Shown here: piece by piece, positions 9,195 through 16,714 of the stretch | Position numbering within the stretch: position 1 is the first letter of the stretch | How the letters are laid out: the number at the start of each line of letters is the position of its first letter | NCBI GenBank assembly: GCA_031368215.1 | Contig: JANLRD010000160.1 | Location: forward strand, 1-41,564 | Source: JANLQX01 sp031368215 | GTDB lineage: Bacteria > Actinomycetota > Acidimicrobiia > Acidimicrobiales > JANYDT01 | DNA: 41,564 nt | Reading direction: 5' to 3' | The notes under the pieces: model-generated | Databases searched by the model: none | What the model was told of the DNA's origin: nothing | The model's input: only the letters and a program-made list of their open reading frames with translations | Made by a program: the position numbers and the translations under genes

Positions 9195-9291
9195 CCGGCG
9201 CGACACCCGCCGTTGGTCCACGGTTCACGGTCGGCGACGCATCTTTTCGGCCGTGAACCGGACCAAAGGGTTGGTGTGCAAACCTCGACGG

Positions 9292-9798
9292 ATGCCCGGA
9301 AGTGCCGAGTTCGTCCTCCCTGCGGTCGACGTCGCGTTGCTCTCCCGTCTGGCCGACACCCTGGCGGACGTCATCCGGCCGGGCGACGTGGTGTTGCTCG
9401 TCGGCGACCTCGGTGCCGGGAAGACAACGTTCACGCAACACGTGGCGAGGGCGCTCGGGGTGGTCGAGCCCGTTACCAGCCCGACGTTCACGATCGCTCA
9501 CACGTACCGGACGGCTTCTGGCGCTCCGGTCCCGTCGCTCATGCATCTCGACGCCTATCGCCTCCGCGGCGTGGATGACCTCGATGCGGTCGGCCTGTTC
9601 GATGGTCTCGATGAGGGCGCAGCCGCCCTCATCGAATGGGGAGACATCGTGGCCGACGCGTTCGACGCACCACTCACCGTCGAGCTCTCCTTCGTCGACG
9701 ACGAGACGCGATCGGTGGCCTGCTCGGCGCCCGCCGAAAGCGATTGGACCGACCGGATCCGATCGATCTCGGCCGAGATGGAAGGCCCCGGATGCTGA
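9292..9798 (+). CDS. tsaE: tRNA t6A biosynthesis ATPase TsaE
   Basis: TsaE is the P-loop ATPase that drives the TsaB-TsaD complex in forming threonylcarbamoyl-adenosine at tRNA position 37. The Walker A motif is GDLGAGKTT. PTFTIAHTY and MHLDAYRL follow, then LIEWGD, the family's conserved Trp motif. ATG at 9292 gives 168 aa. A GTG at 9253 would add 13 residues, but an AAACCT box six bases before 9292 favours the shorter form. The TGA overlaps the tsaB start. Confidence 0.93.
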   Translation: MPGSAEFVLPAVDVALLSRLADTLADVIRPGDVVLLVGDLGAGKTTFTQHVARALGVVEPVTSPTFTIAHTYRTASGAPVPSLMHLDAYRLRGVDDLDAVGLFDGLDEGAAALIEWGDIVADAFDAPLTVELSFVDDETRSVACSAPAESDWTDRIRSISAEMEGPGC

Positions 9799-10472
9799 TC
9801 GCGGCGATCGACACCTCGACGATCGCGGTATCGGTCGCTCTGGCCGATGCCGACGGTCTGGTTGCGCGGTTCGACGCGCCGCGAGTGCGGCGGCACGCGG
9901 AGACGGTTCTTCCCGCCCTCGATGCCGTTCTCGCGTTGGCCGGACAGACGCGGAACCAGATCACCCACATGTGCGTGGACGTCGGCCCGGGGATGTTCAC
10001 CGGCCTGCGGGTCGGCGTGACGACAGCGATCACGCTCGCGATGGCCTTCGATCTGCCTGTCGTCTCCGTCGGGAGCCTCGACGTGCTTGCCTGGCGGGTT
10101 GCCCTCGGCGGTGCCCACCGGGGTGCTGTCGGAGCGGTCCTCGATGCCCGACGCCGGGAGTGCTTCGTGCAACCCTTCGCGGTGACTCCCGGCGAGGCTC
10201 CGGTCCCACTGGCGCCGGCGGCGGCGGTGACGCCAGGTTCCGCAGCGGAGCTCCTCTGCCATCACGGTTGCACCCTGGCCATCGGTGACGGACCGGTGGC
10301 GTACCCCGACCAGTTCGCTGGGTTCTCGTTCCTGGCCCCGCACTACCCGGACGCCGCAACGGCGGCGATTGTCGCCCTCCGGACCATCGACACGGCGACA
10401 ACGGCCGATGAGGTCGCGCTGCGCTATCTCCGGGAGCCCGACGCCGAGATCCCGAAGGACCTCCGCCCGTGA
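9792..10472 (+). CDS. tsaB: tRNA threonylcarbamoyladenosine biosynthesis protein TsaB
   Basis: TsaB is the inactive ASKHA-fold partner that dimerises with TsaD in t6A synthesis. The N-terminal AAIDTSTIAVSVAL, RHAETVLPALDAVL and the GPGMFTGLRVGV loop are diagnostic. The C-terminal region (VALRYLREP) matches the family. Length 226 aa. ATG at 9792 overlaps the end of tsaE, and the TGA overlaps the GTG of rimI, so tsaE-tsaB-rimI-tsaD read as one coupled operon. Confidence 0.93.
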   Translation: MLIAAIDTSTIAVSVALADADGLVARFDAPRVRRHAETVLPALDAVLALAGQTRNQITHMCVDVGPGMFTGLRVGVTTAITLAMAFDLPVVSVGSLDVLAWRVALGGAHRGAVGAVLDARRRECFVQPFAVTPGEAPVPLAPAAAVTPGSAAELLCHHGCTLAIGDGPVAYPDQFAGFSFLAPHYPDAATAAIVALRTIDTATTADEVALRYLREPDAEIPKDLRP

Positions 10473-11068
10473 GTTCGGCCGACGCCAGGATGGAAGGCTC
10501 GAGCGCGGCTGAGGCCGTACCCGTCATCCGCCTCATGGAGTTGGACGACGTAGGTCCCGTGCTGGCGATCGAGCGGGTCTCGTCGCCGGACCCCTGGACG
10601 CCCGGCATCCTTCGCGACGAACTGCGCGGCGAGGGCAGGCGCTATTACGTCGCGACGATCGGCGGACAGGTCGTCGGGTTCTGCGGCATGCTGACCCAGG
10701 TTGGCGAGGGTCACGTCACGAACATCGCCGTGGCGCCCGGCTTCCGGGCTCGTCGCATCGCCGCCCACCTCCTGCTGCGGGGCGTTCGGTGGGCGCTGGA
10801 ACAGCAAGTCGGCGCGCTCACCTTGGAGGTGCGGGTCGGGAACGAACCGGCGATCCGTCTCTACCGGCGATTCGGCTTCGCCCCTGTCGGCACTCGCCCC
10901 AAGTACTACCCGAACGGCGATGACGCCCTCATCCTGTGGGCTCACGATGTCGACTCGGCCGAGTACGACATGCGCTTGGGCATGGTCGAGACCTGGCTGG
11001 CCGCGCAACGGATGGGCGACGAGGCGGCCGGCCATCGGTCGATCAGCGCCGGGACGGTCGGTCCGTGA
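10469..11068 (+). CDS. rimI: Ribosomal-protein-alanine N-acetyltransferase-like GNAT
   Basis: GNAT acetyltransferase of the RimI group, which acetylates the N-terminal alanine of S18 in E. coli; the actual target here is unproven. Core GNAT strands are visible: VVGFCGML, HVTNIAVAPGF, then the acetyl-CoA loop, and NEPAIRLYRRFGFAPVGTRPKYY. The acetyl-CoA loop reads RARRIA where the usual pattern is R/Q-x-x-G-x-G/A, so the first glycine is arginine. Start GTG at 10469 overlaps the tsaB stop. The 199 aa include about 20 extra residues at the N-terminus and 30 at the C-terminus. RimI beside TsaB and TsaD is a standard arrangement. Confidence 0.88.
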   Translation: MSSADARMEGSSAAEAVPVIRLMELDDVGPVLAIERVSSPDPWTPGILRDELRGEGRRYYVATIGGQVVGFCGMLTQVGEGHVTNIAVAPGFRARRIAAHLLLRGVRWALEQQVGALTLEVRVGNEPAIRLYRRFGFAPVGTRPKYYPNGDDALILWAHDVDSAEYDMRLGMVETWLAAQRMGDEAAGHRSISAGTVGP

Positions 11069-12087
11069 GGGTCCTCGGCATCGAGACATCGTGCGACGAG
11101 ACCGCGGCGGCAATCGTTGTCGACGGTCGTCGCATCGAGTCGTCGGTCGTGTCGACGCAGATCGCCCTCCACGCGCCGTTCGGTGGAGTGGTGCCCGAGA
11201 TCGCGGGGCGTGCGCACGTCGAGCGGATTGTTCCGGTCATCCGGGAGGCCTTGCGTCTGGCCGGGCTCGGTCCGGATGGGGCCGGTATCGACGCCGTTGC
11301 GTGCACGGTCGGTCCCGGACTCATCGGCGCGTTGCTCGTCGGCGTGAGTGCGGCCAAGTCGCTCGCGTGGGCGTGGGACGTGCCCTGTTTGGGGGTCAAT
11401 CATCTCGAGGGACACCTCGCCTCGCCGTTCCTCGAGGCCGGGCCGGACGACGAACCGGAGCTTCCGCTGCTGACGCTTCTCGTATCGGGCGGACACACGC
11501 TGCTCGTTCTGGTCCGTACACCGACGTCCTATGAGGTTCTCGGCTCGACGATCGACGACGCCGCCGGCGAGGCGTACGACAAGGTGGCCCGTCTCCTCAA
11601 GCTCGGGTACCCGGGCGGTCCGGTCATCGATCGCCTCGCGGCGACCGGGAATCCGCGGGCGATCGCGTTCCCGCGGGCGATTCGCGACCGGCCGTACGAC
11701 TTCTCCTTCAGCGGGCTGAAGACAGCGGTCGCGAACCACGTGCGCACGAACGGGGTGCCCGACGCCAACGCCTCGGCTGACATCGCTGCCTCGTTCCAGG
11801 CGGCCGTGGTCGACGCGCTCGCCGAGAAGACGCAAGCGGCTGGGCGGACTCTGGGGATCCGGTCGGTCGCCATCGGCGGCGGTGTCGCCGCAAACGCTGC
11901 GCTCCGGGAGCGAATCGGCGCGATCGGGGCGGCCGAGGGATGGCAGGTGCACATCCCCGAGCGCAGCTTCTGCACCGACAACGCGGCGATGATCGCCGCG
12001 GCCGCCTGGTGGTGGCGGGAGGTTGACGCCCCGCTCGGGCTGGATGCTTCGGCCGACCCGAACCTCCGTCTCCGCCGCCCTGACTGA
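11065..12087 (+). CDS. tsaD: tRNA N6-adenosine threonylcarbamoyltransferase TsaD
   Basis: TsaD is the catalytic subunit that transfers the threonylcarbamoyl group to A37 of ANN-decoding tRNAs. It starts at GTG 11065 with RVLGIETSCDETAAA. The metal-binding histidines are H113 and H117 in NHLEGH. Other ASKHA motifs are LLVSGGHTLL, SGLKTAV, AIGGGVAANAALR and the C-terminal FCTDNAAMIAA, which holds a metal-ligand Asp. Length 340 aa. The start overlaps the rimI stop. It is the last gene before the groES control region. Confidence 0.96.
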   Translation: MRVLGIETSCDETAAAIVVDGRRIESSVVSTQIALHAPFGGVVPEIAGRAHVERIVPVIREALRLAGLGPDGAGIDAVACTVGPGLIGALLVGVSAAKSLAWAWDVPCLGVNHLEGHLASPFLEAGPDDEPELPLLTLLVSGGHTLLVLVRTPTSYEVLGSTIDDAAGEAYDKVARLLKLGYPGGPVIDRLAATGNPRAIAFPRAIRDRPYDFSFSGLKTAVANHVRTNGVPDANASADIAASFQAAVVDALAEKTQAAGRTLGIRSVAIGGGVAANAALRERIGAIGAAEGWQVHIPERSFCTDNAAMIAAAAWWWREVDAPLGLDASADPNLRLRRPD

Positions 12088-12100
12088 TCGCGCCGGGCGG

Positions 12101-12201
12101 TTTGGCACTCTGCTGGCTGGTGGGGGCGGCTGGTGTTCTTCGTCCGGTAGGTCCTCTTTGGCACTCTGCTGGCTGGTGGGGGCGGCTGGTGTTCTTCGTC
12201 C
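12101..12201. repeat. Tandem repeat (56-bp period) carrying TTTGGCACTC half-sites
   Basis: A 45-base block at 12101-12145 recurs exactly at 12157-12201. Each copy opens with TTTGGCACTC, which is one arm of a CIRCE operator. A third TTTGGCA occurs at 12212, keeping the 55-56 bp spacing. The block lies between tsaD and groES, where no gene is visible. Confidence 0.85.
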
Positions 12202-12212
12202 AGTCCGTCCGT

Positions 12213-12239
12213 TTGGCAATCTGCGGTCGAGTTTGCCAA
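12213..12239. promoter_or_regulatory. Degenerate CIRCE-like inverted repeat
   Basis: TTGGCAATC - 9 nt - GTTTGCCAA has the exact 9-9-9 geometry of CIRCE, but each arm departs from consensus at its inner end. It lies just upstream of the groES promoter and may be a secondary or decayed HrcA site. Confidence 0.5.
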
Positions 12240-12258
12240 CACAGCCTCTGAGCGCGGG

Positions 12259-12264
12259 TAATCT
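12259..12264 (+). promoter_or_regulatory. -10 box of the groES-groEL promoter
   Basis: TAATCT, overlapping the first two bases of the CIRCE operator. A repressor bound there would block initiation. The leader to groES is about 105 nt. Confidence 0.6.
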
Positions 12265-12289
12265 GGCACTCACACCCGTCGAGTGCCAA
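12263..12289. promoter_or_regulatory. CIRCE operator (HrcA binding site)
   Basis: CTGGCACTC - 9 nt - GAGTGCCAA matches the CIRCE consensus TTAGCACTC-N9-GAGTGCTAA with the exact spacing. It indicates HrcA repression of groESL that is relieved on heat shock. Confidence 0.9.
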
Positions 12290-12377
12290 CCGTTTCTCGG
12301 TTGGTGGTTGACGGTGACCGATCCAAGCCCCCAGAACCGGCGCGTCCCGTCTGGTTCTCCTCAACGGAGGAAATCCC

Positions 12378-12668
12378 ATGAACGTCAAGCCCCTCGAGGA
12401 CCGCATCGTCGTCGAACCGAACGAAGCGGAGACCACCACCAGCTCCGGCCTCGTCATCCCCGACACCGCCAAGGAGAAGCCCCAGCAGGGCAAGGTCCTC
12501 GCTGTCGGCCCCGGCCGCACGCTCGACAACGGCACGGTCGCCCCGCTCGCCATCAACGTCGGCGACACCGTTCTTTATTCGAAGTACGGCGGCACCGAAG
12601 TGACCGTTGCCGGCAAGGACTACTTGATCCTCGCCAGCCGCGACGTGCTTGCCATCATGGGCAAGTGA
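12378..12668 (+). CDS. groS: Co-chaperonin GroES
   Basis: GroES is the 10-kDa heptameric lid of the GroEL chaperonin. The 96-aa sequence is canonical: MNVKPLEDRIVVE at the start, a mobile loop around TTTSSGLVIPDTA, GKVLAVGPGR, and the end DYLILASRDVLAIMGK. A strong Shine-Dalgarno (GGAGG) precedes ATG 12378. It is controlled by the CIRCE operator at 12263-12289 and co-transcribed with groEL 14 bp downstream. Confidence 0.98.
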   Translation: MNVKPLEDRIVVEPNEAETTTSSGLVIPDTAKEKPQQGKVLAVGPGRTLDNGTVAPLAINVGDTVLYSKYGGTEVTVAGKDYLILASRDVLAIMGK

Positions 12669-12682
12669 GCTGAGGTCCCCCA

Positions 12683-14320
12683 ATGTCAAAGATCCTGAAG
12701 TTTGACGAGGCCGCCCGCCGCGGTCTCGAAGCCGGCGTGAACAAGCTGGCTGACACCGTGAAGGTCACCCTCGGTCCGAAGGGCCGCAACGTCGTCATCG
12801 AGAAGAAGTTCGGCGCTCCCACGATCACCAACGACGGCGTCACCATCGCCAAGGAGATCGAGCTCGAGGACCACTTCGAGAACATGGGTGCGCAGCTCGT
12901 CAAAGAAGTCGCCACCAAGACCAACGACGTTGCCGGTGACGGCACCACCACGGCGACCGTTCTCGCCCAGGCGATGGTCAAGGAAGGCCTGCGCAACGTT
13001 GCCGCCGGCGCCAACCCGATGGGCCTGAAGAAGGGCATCGAGAAGGCTGTGGCCGCGGCCGTCGAGGCCATCTCGGCTCTTTCGACGTCCGTCGACGGCT
13101 CTACCGAGAAGGTCGCCCAGGTTGCTTCCATCTCCGCCGCCGATGCGTCGATCGGTGCCACGATCGCCGAGGCGATCGACAAGGTCGGCAAAGACGGCGT
13201 CGTCACCGTCGAGGAGTCGAACACGTTCGGCACCGAGCTCGAATTCACCGAGGGCATGCAGTTCGACAAGGGCTACCTGTCGCCGTACTTCGTGACCGAC
13301 CCGGAGCGCCAGGAGGCCGTCCTCGACGACCCCTACATCCTCATTGTCAATTCGAAGATCAGCTCCGTCCACGACATGCTGCCGGTCCTCGAGAAGGTCA
13401 TGCAGACCGGCAAGCAGCTGCTGATCGTCGCCGAAGACATCGAAGGCGAAGCGCTCGCCACCCTCGTGGTCAACAAGATCCGTGGCACGTTCAACTCGGC
13501 CGCCGTCAAGGCCCCGGGCTTCGGCGAGCGCCGCAAGGCCATGTTGCAGGACATGGCCATCCTCACCGGTGGCACCGTCATCAGCGAAGAGATCGGCCTC
13601 AAGCTCGACACGGTCACCCTCGACCTGCTCGGCCGGGCCCGCAAGATTCAGATCACCAAGGACAACACCACCATCGTCGATGGCGGTGGAACCCACGACG
13701 AAGTGAAGGGCCGCGTCGCCCAGATCAAGCGTGAGATCGAAGACACCGATTCCGATTGGGACCGCGAGAAGCTCCAGGAGCGTCTGGCCAAGCTGGCCGG
13801 CGGCGTTGCCGTCATCAAGGTCGGCGCAGCCACCGAGGTTGAGCTCAAAGAGAAGAAGCACCGCATCGAGGACGCGCTCTCGGCGACTCGTGCAGCGCTC
13901 GAAGAGGGCATCGTCCCCGGCGGCGGAACAGCACTCATCCGTGCCCGTTCGGCCATCGACGCGCTCAAGCTGACCGGCGACGAGCACACCGGTGCCGTCA
14001 TGGTCCGCAAGTCGCTCGAGGCGCCGCTGTTCTGGATTGCGCAGAACGCCGGCTTCGAAGGCGCCGTCATGGTCAATGCCGTCGAGGCAGCCAAGGGCAA
14101 CATCGGCCTCAATGCCCTCACCGGCGAAATGGTCGACCTTGTGAAGGCGGGCGTCATCGACCCGGCCAAGGTCACCCGTTCAGCTCTGCAGAACGCCGCG
14201 TCGATCGCTGCGCTGCTCCTCACCACCGAGGCCATCGTTGCCGACAAGCCGGAGCCTGCTGGCGCCGGCGGTGGCGGCGGCATGCCCGGCGGCATGGGCG
14301 GCATGGGCGGCATGATGTGA
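12683..14320 (+). CDS. groL: Chaperonin GroEL
   Basis: GroEL is the 60-kDa chaperonin that folds proteins in an ATP-driven double ring. At 545 aa it shows TLGPKGRNVVIEKKFG, the ATP-binding DGTTTATVLAQ, the apical-domain segment EGMQFDKGYLSPYF and VPGGGTALI. The C-terminus is a Gly-Met tail (GGMGGMGGMM), as in housekeeping GroEL, and not the His-rich tail of mycobacterial GroEL1, although the gene position next to groES is that of GroEL1. It ends 32 bp before a strong terminator. Confidence 0.98.
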   Translation: MSKILKFDEAARRGLEAGVNKLADTVKVTLGPKGRNVVIEKKFGAPTITNDGVTIAKEIELEDHFENMGAQLVKEVATKTNDVAGDGTTTATVLAQAMVKEGLRNVAAGANPMGLKKGIEKAVAAAVEAISALSTSVDGSTEKVAQVASISAADASIGATIAEAIDKVGKDGVVTVEESNTFGTELEFTEGMQFDKGYLSPYFVTDPERQEAVLDDPYILIVNSKISSVHDMLPVLEKVMQTGKQLLIVAEDIEGEALATLVVNKIRGTFNSAAVKAPGFGERRKAMLQDMAILTGGTVISEEIGLKLDTVTLDLLGRARKIQITKDNTTIVDGGGTHDEVKGRVAQIKREIEDTDSDWDREKLQERLAKLAGGVAVIKVGAATEVELKEKKHRIEDALSATRAALEEGIVPGGGTALIRARSAIDALKLTGDEHTGAVMVRKSLEAPLFWIAQNAGFEGAVMVNAVEAAKGNIGLNALTGEMVDLVKAGVIDPAKVTRSALQNAASIAALLLTTEAIVADKPEPAGAGGGGGMPGGMGGMGGMM

Positions 14321-14352
14321 TCTGACGCTCACGCGTCACTTCTTCTTTCGGG

Positions 14353-14381
14353 ACGGCCGGACCTTCGGGTCCGGCCGTTTT
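14353..14381 (+). terminator. Intrinsic terminator of groESL
   Basis: An 11-bp stem ACGGCCGGACC / GGTCCGGCCGT is closed by a stable TTCG tetraloop (14364-14367) and followed by TTTT. It also lies just past the stop of the convergent rarD-like gene. Confidence 0.9.
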
Positions 14382-14395
14382 GTATTGGGGAGCCC

Positions 14396-15301
14396 TTACG
14401 CCGGAACCGGTGACGCCCGCAGGTCGGCCACGAGGTCCACGGCGAGCGTGACCAACGCGGCGAGAACCAACGCAATGCCGAACCACCTGGTGGCGCTGAC
14501 GTGTTCGTGGAGGACGAGGACACCGCACAGCAACTGTCCGACCGGGGTCAGGTACTGCAGCAACCCGAGCATGGCGAGCGGGATGCGAGTTGCCGCAATG
14601 CCGAACATGGTGAGTGGCACCGCGGTGATGATCCCGACGAGGAGCACAAGTGTCAGGGTCGCGGCGGAGGTGGAGGTGATGGCGATGCCGGCTGGTCGAA
14701 TCGCGAGCACCGCCAGCCCGATGAGCCCGAGAGGGAGCATGGTGAAGGTTTCCGCGGCGAGCGCACGTACCCCGTCGAGCCCGGTCGTCTTCTTGAGAAA
14801 GCCGTACAGCCCGAAGCTCGACGCGAGCGAGAGGGCGACCCACGGGATCTTGCCGTATCCGACAGCCAGGACCGCGACAGATGTGGCCCCGAAGACGAGG
14901 GCAGCCTTCTGATTGCGACGAAGGCGCTCGTGGAGCACGAACACGCCGAGGGCGACCGAGACGAGCGGATTGATGAAGTACCCGATGGCGGCGTCGACCA
15001 CGTGACCATTCGCCGCCGCCCAGACGTAGATCAGCCAATTCGTCGTGACCATCAGCCCGGCGAGGGTGACCCGGGCCAGGCGATGCCGGTCGCTGAGGAG
15101 TTCGCGGAACCAGGAGTGGTCGCGCTGTGCGAGTAGCACGAGCCACACCGATGCACTCGTGAACACGATCCGCAGACACGCCAGTTCGAGCGCCGGGATC
15201 TCGCGGAGACGATGGAAGTAGAGCGGGAACAGCCCCCAGATCAGGTAGGCCGAGGCGCCGGCGATGATTCCGGTCCGTCGGTCTGAAGACGGCGCTCGCA
15301 C
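14396..15301 (-). CDS. rarD: RarD-type EamA family transporter
   Basis: Inner-membrane drug/metabolite transporter superfamily protein with about ten predicted helices. RarD proteins are named from chloramphenicol sensitivity and their substrate is unknown. The family signature is strong: TGIIAGASAYLIWGLFPLY at the start, TTNWLIYVWAAANGHVVDA, the IGYFINPLVSVALG segment and QYLTPVGQLLCGV near the end. GTG at 15301 gives 301 aa, the normal RarD length; TTG at 15310 is an alternative. The open frame continues upstream to 15607, but that part is low-complexity and not RarD-like. It is convergent with groEL. Confidence 0.88.
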   Translation of the reverse strand: MRAPSSDRRTGIIAGASAYLIWGLFPLYFHRLREIPALELACLRIVFTSASVWLVLLAQRDHSWFRELLSDRHRLARVTLAGLMVTTNWLIYVWAAANGHVVDAAIGYFINPLVSVALGVFVLHERLRRNQKAALVFGATSVAVLAVGYGKIPWVALSLASSFGLYGFLKKTTGLDGVRALAAETFTMLPLGLIGLAVLAIRPAGIAITSTSAATLTLVLLVGIITAVPLTMFGIAATRIPLAMLGLLQYLTPVGQLLCGVLVLHEHVSATRWFGIALVLAALVTLAVDLVADLRASPVPA

Positions 15302-15458
15302 TTGGACCAACGGTACTGGCGTCGACGCCCCGTCATCGCCCGCTCTCTTTCGTTCATCGCCCGCTACGACCGTTTTGGCCCACCAAACGGGCAGAAAAGG
15401 GATTTGGTGGCGATGAACGTTCCGGTCGGGGGCGACCTCGGAAAGGCCCGGTCGCCAG

Positions 15459-15464
15459 TAGCTT
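15459..15464 (+). promoter_or_regulatory. -10 box of the 50-aa gene (leaderless)
   Basis: TAGCTT, 7 nt before ATG 15472. Confidence 0.6.
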
Positions 15465-15471
15465 GGACGAC

Positions 15472-15624
15472 ATGGCTTTTGCTCCTCCTCCGGCCGATCC
15501 GGCCAAGCTCCTCGCGACCTGGCTGCTGTGGGAGAAGGGTGAGGAGACCCCCGGGCGGGTGCTCGCTGATCTGAAGACGGCGGGAATGCGCGAGCTCCTC
15601 GAGTCACTCGTCAACCCCGCCTGA
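15472..15624 (+). CDS. Small conserved-looking protein (50 aa)
   Basis: A 50-residue product begins MAFAPPPADPAKLLATW and ends with an amphipathic helix, GMRELLESLVNPA. It is acidic/basic mixed with no membrane segment. The short reading frame is supported by a TAGCTT box 7 nt before ATG 15472, by GC-rich third positions and by tight linkage to the Nudix gene 11 bp downstream. I recall similar short proteins with a PGRVLADLKTAG-like core in actinobacteria, but cannot name a family. Function unknown. Confidence 0.65.
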   Translation: MAFAPPPADPAKLLATWLLWEKGEETPGRVLADLKTAGMRELLESLVNPA

Positions 15625-15635
15625 GCTTCGTCACG

Positions 15636-16358
15636 GTGGCTCGCGGCGGTCAACAGTCGATTCCCCGCCCCCCAGGGTGGACCACAGGGGGCCCCAATCC
15701 ATGGACTCGCCATGCCGGCGACGCTTCGTTCGCCCTCCCCGAGATCGAGACCCGACTGGCGCGCCACGGGGAAGCACGTGCACTCCCGGGTGGCGGGGCG
15801 CTGGCGGACCTCCTTCCGACCACGCCGATGCGTCCGCCGTTCGTGAACGTGGCGAAGGATGCCGCCGTCCTGCTTCCGCTGTACACCGACGAAACCGGAG
15901 CGACCCGACTCCTCCTCACGCGGCGATCTGGACGGCTGCGCAACCATCGCGGCGAGGTCGCCTTCCCGGGTGGACGTCTCGATCACGGCGAGACACCGAG
16001 AGAGGCCGCGCTGCGCGAGACCGAGGAGGAGGTCGCCCTTCCCCGGTCGGCCGTTCGCATCGTCGGCGAGCTCGAGCCGCTGACGACCGTGGTCTCGTCG
16101 TCGCGGATCACCCCGCTGGTCGGCGTCGTCGACGACATGGTGTCGTTGCTCCCTTCCCTGCGACCGAATCCGATCGAAGTGGACCGGATCTTCTCCGTGT
16201 CGCTCACCGAACTGATCGAGGCCGAGTGTTACCGCGAGGAGATCTGGCCGTTCACCGACGGCACGTTCCCGGTCTGGTTCTTTGAAGTCGACGACGACAC
16301 AATCTGGGGCGCCACCGCCCGCATGATCCGCCGCCTTCTCGACCTCAGCATCCTGTAG
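15636..16358 (+). CDS. NudL-type Nudix hydrolase (probable CoA pyrophosphatase)
   Basis: The NudL/CoA pyrophosphatase subgroup cleaves CoA or acyl-CoA to phosphopantetheine and 3',5'-ADP. The subgroup signature is present: LLTRRSGRLRNHRGEVAFPGG. The Nudix box follows as GGRLDHGETPREAALRET plus EEEVAL, with the usual Gly of EExGU replaced by Ala. The N-terminal 60 residues (IPRPPGWTTGGPNPW) look lineage-specific. GTG at 15636 gives 240 aa; no good Shine-Dalgarno is seen, so the start is uncertain. It is probably co-transcribed with the 50-aa gene. Confidence 0.88.
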   Translation: MARGGQQSIPRPPGWTTGGPNPWTRHAGDASFALPEIETRLARHGEARALPGGGALADLLPTTPMRPPFVNVAKDAAVLLPLYTDETGATRLLLTRRSGRLRNHRGEVAFPGGRLDHGETPREAALRETEEEVALPRSAVRIVGELEPLTTVVSSSRITPLVGVVDDMVSLLPSLRPNPIEVDRIFSVSLTELIEAECYREEIWPFTDGTFPVWFFEVDDDTIWGATARMIRRLLDLSIL

Positions 16359-16413
16359 CTCGCCGGGCCTCGGCGCTCTCTCACTCGAACGGTGACCTCG
16401 CCGCTCGTTACGC

Positions 16414-16512
16414 ATCCCAGATGGCAGCGTCGCCGATCCCACATGGCCGATTCTGGTGGGCAGATCAGCCAAGTTGTACGCCTGTGGGATGGTCCTTTCA
16501 CCGATGTGGGAT
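16414..16512. promoter_or_regulatory. Four-copy ATCCCA motif array upstream of the nucleotidyltransferase cassette
   Basis: ATCCCA occurs at 16414-16419 and 16436-16441. Its reverse complement TGGGAT occurs at 16485-16490 and 16507-16512. Spacing within each pair is exactly 22 bp, about two helical turns, and the two pairs face each other. Flanks are partly conserved (ATCCCACATGG-like). The last copy lies where the -35 of the downstream promoter should be, so this is a candidate operator. Confidence 0.5.
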
Positions 16513-16534
16513 GTCGCCGCCCGGCGGGAGCCGG

Positions 16535-16540
16535 TAGCCT
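16535..16540 (+). promoter_or_regulatory. -10 box of the nucleotidyltransferase cassette (leaderless)
   Basis: TAGCCT, 6 nt before ATG 16547. Confidence 0.65.
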
Positions 16541-16546
16541 CGGGCA

Positions 16547-16714
16547 ATGACCGAGGCGTGGATGAAACCACCTGCGGAAGAACGTCGGGATACGACCGTT
16601 GAGGAGCGCGGAATCCTTCTCGTTGACTTGTTGCAGCTGTGCGACGCACTACCGCCGGGACGCCGCGAGGATTTGAAGTCACCGGGCTTCCGGGAACTGT
16701 GTGCAAAACACTGA
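16547..16714 (+). CDS. Small protein (55 aa) overlapping a nucleotidyltransferase gene; candidate antitoxin
   Basis: The 55-residue product starts MTEAWMKPPAEERRD and has a central leucine-rich helix (GILLVDLLQLCDAL). It ends FRELCAKH. Start ATG 16547 is supported by a TAGCCT box 6 nt upstream. Its last 14 bases overlap the next gene (GTG 16701). Overlap with a nucleotidyltransferase gene and the upstream motif array suggest a toxin-antitoxin-like pair in which this is the partner, but no antitoxin domain is recognised. That role is inference. Confidence 0.6.
   Translation: MTEAWMKPPAEERRDTTVEERGILLVDLLQLCDALPPGRREDLKSPGFRELCAKH

Noticed and set aside
10942..12273. Minus-strand open frame crossing the groES upstream repeats
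   Set aside because: Mostly antisense to tsaD. The repeats give a duplicated Pro/Ser/Gln peptide, but there is no start signal or known family.
14270..14320. GroEL1-type His-rich tail expected from gene position
   Set aside because: The tail is Gly-Met-rich, so the protein is a general chaperonin.
16359..16413. Additional gene between the Nudix gene and the motif array
   Set aside because: No open frame with start signal or coding pattern in this gap.
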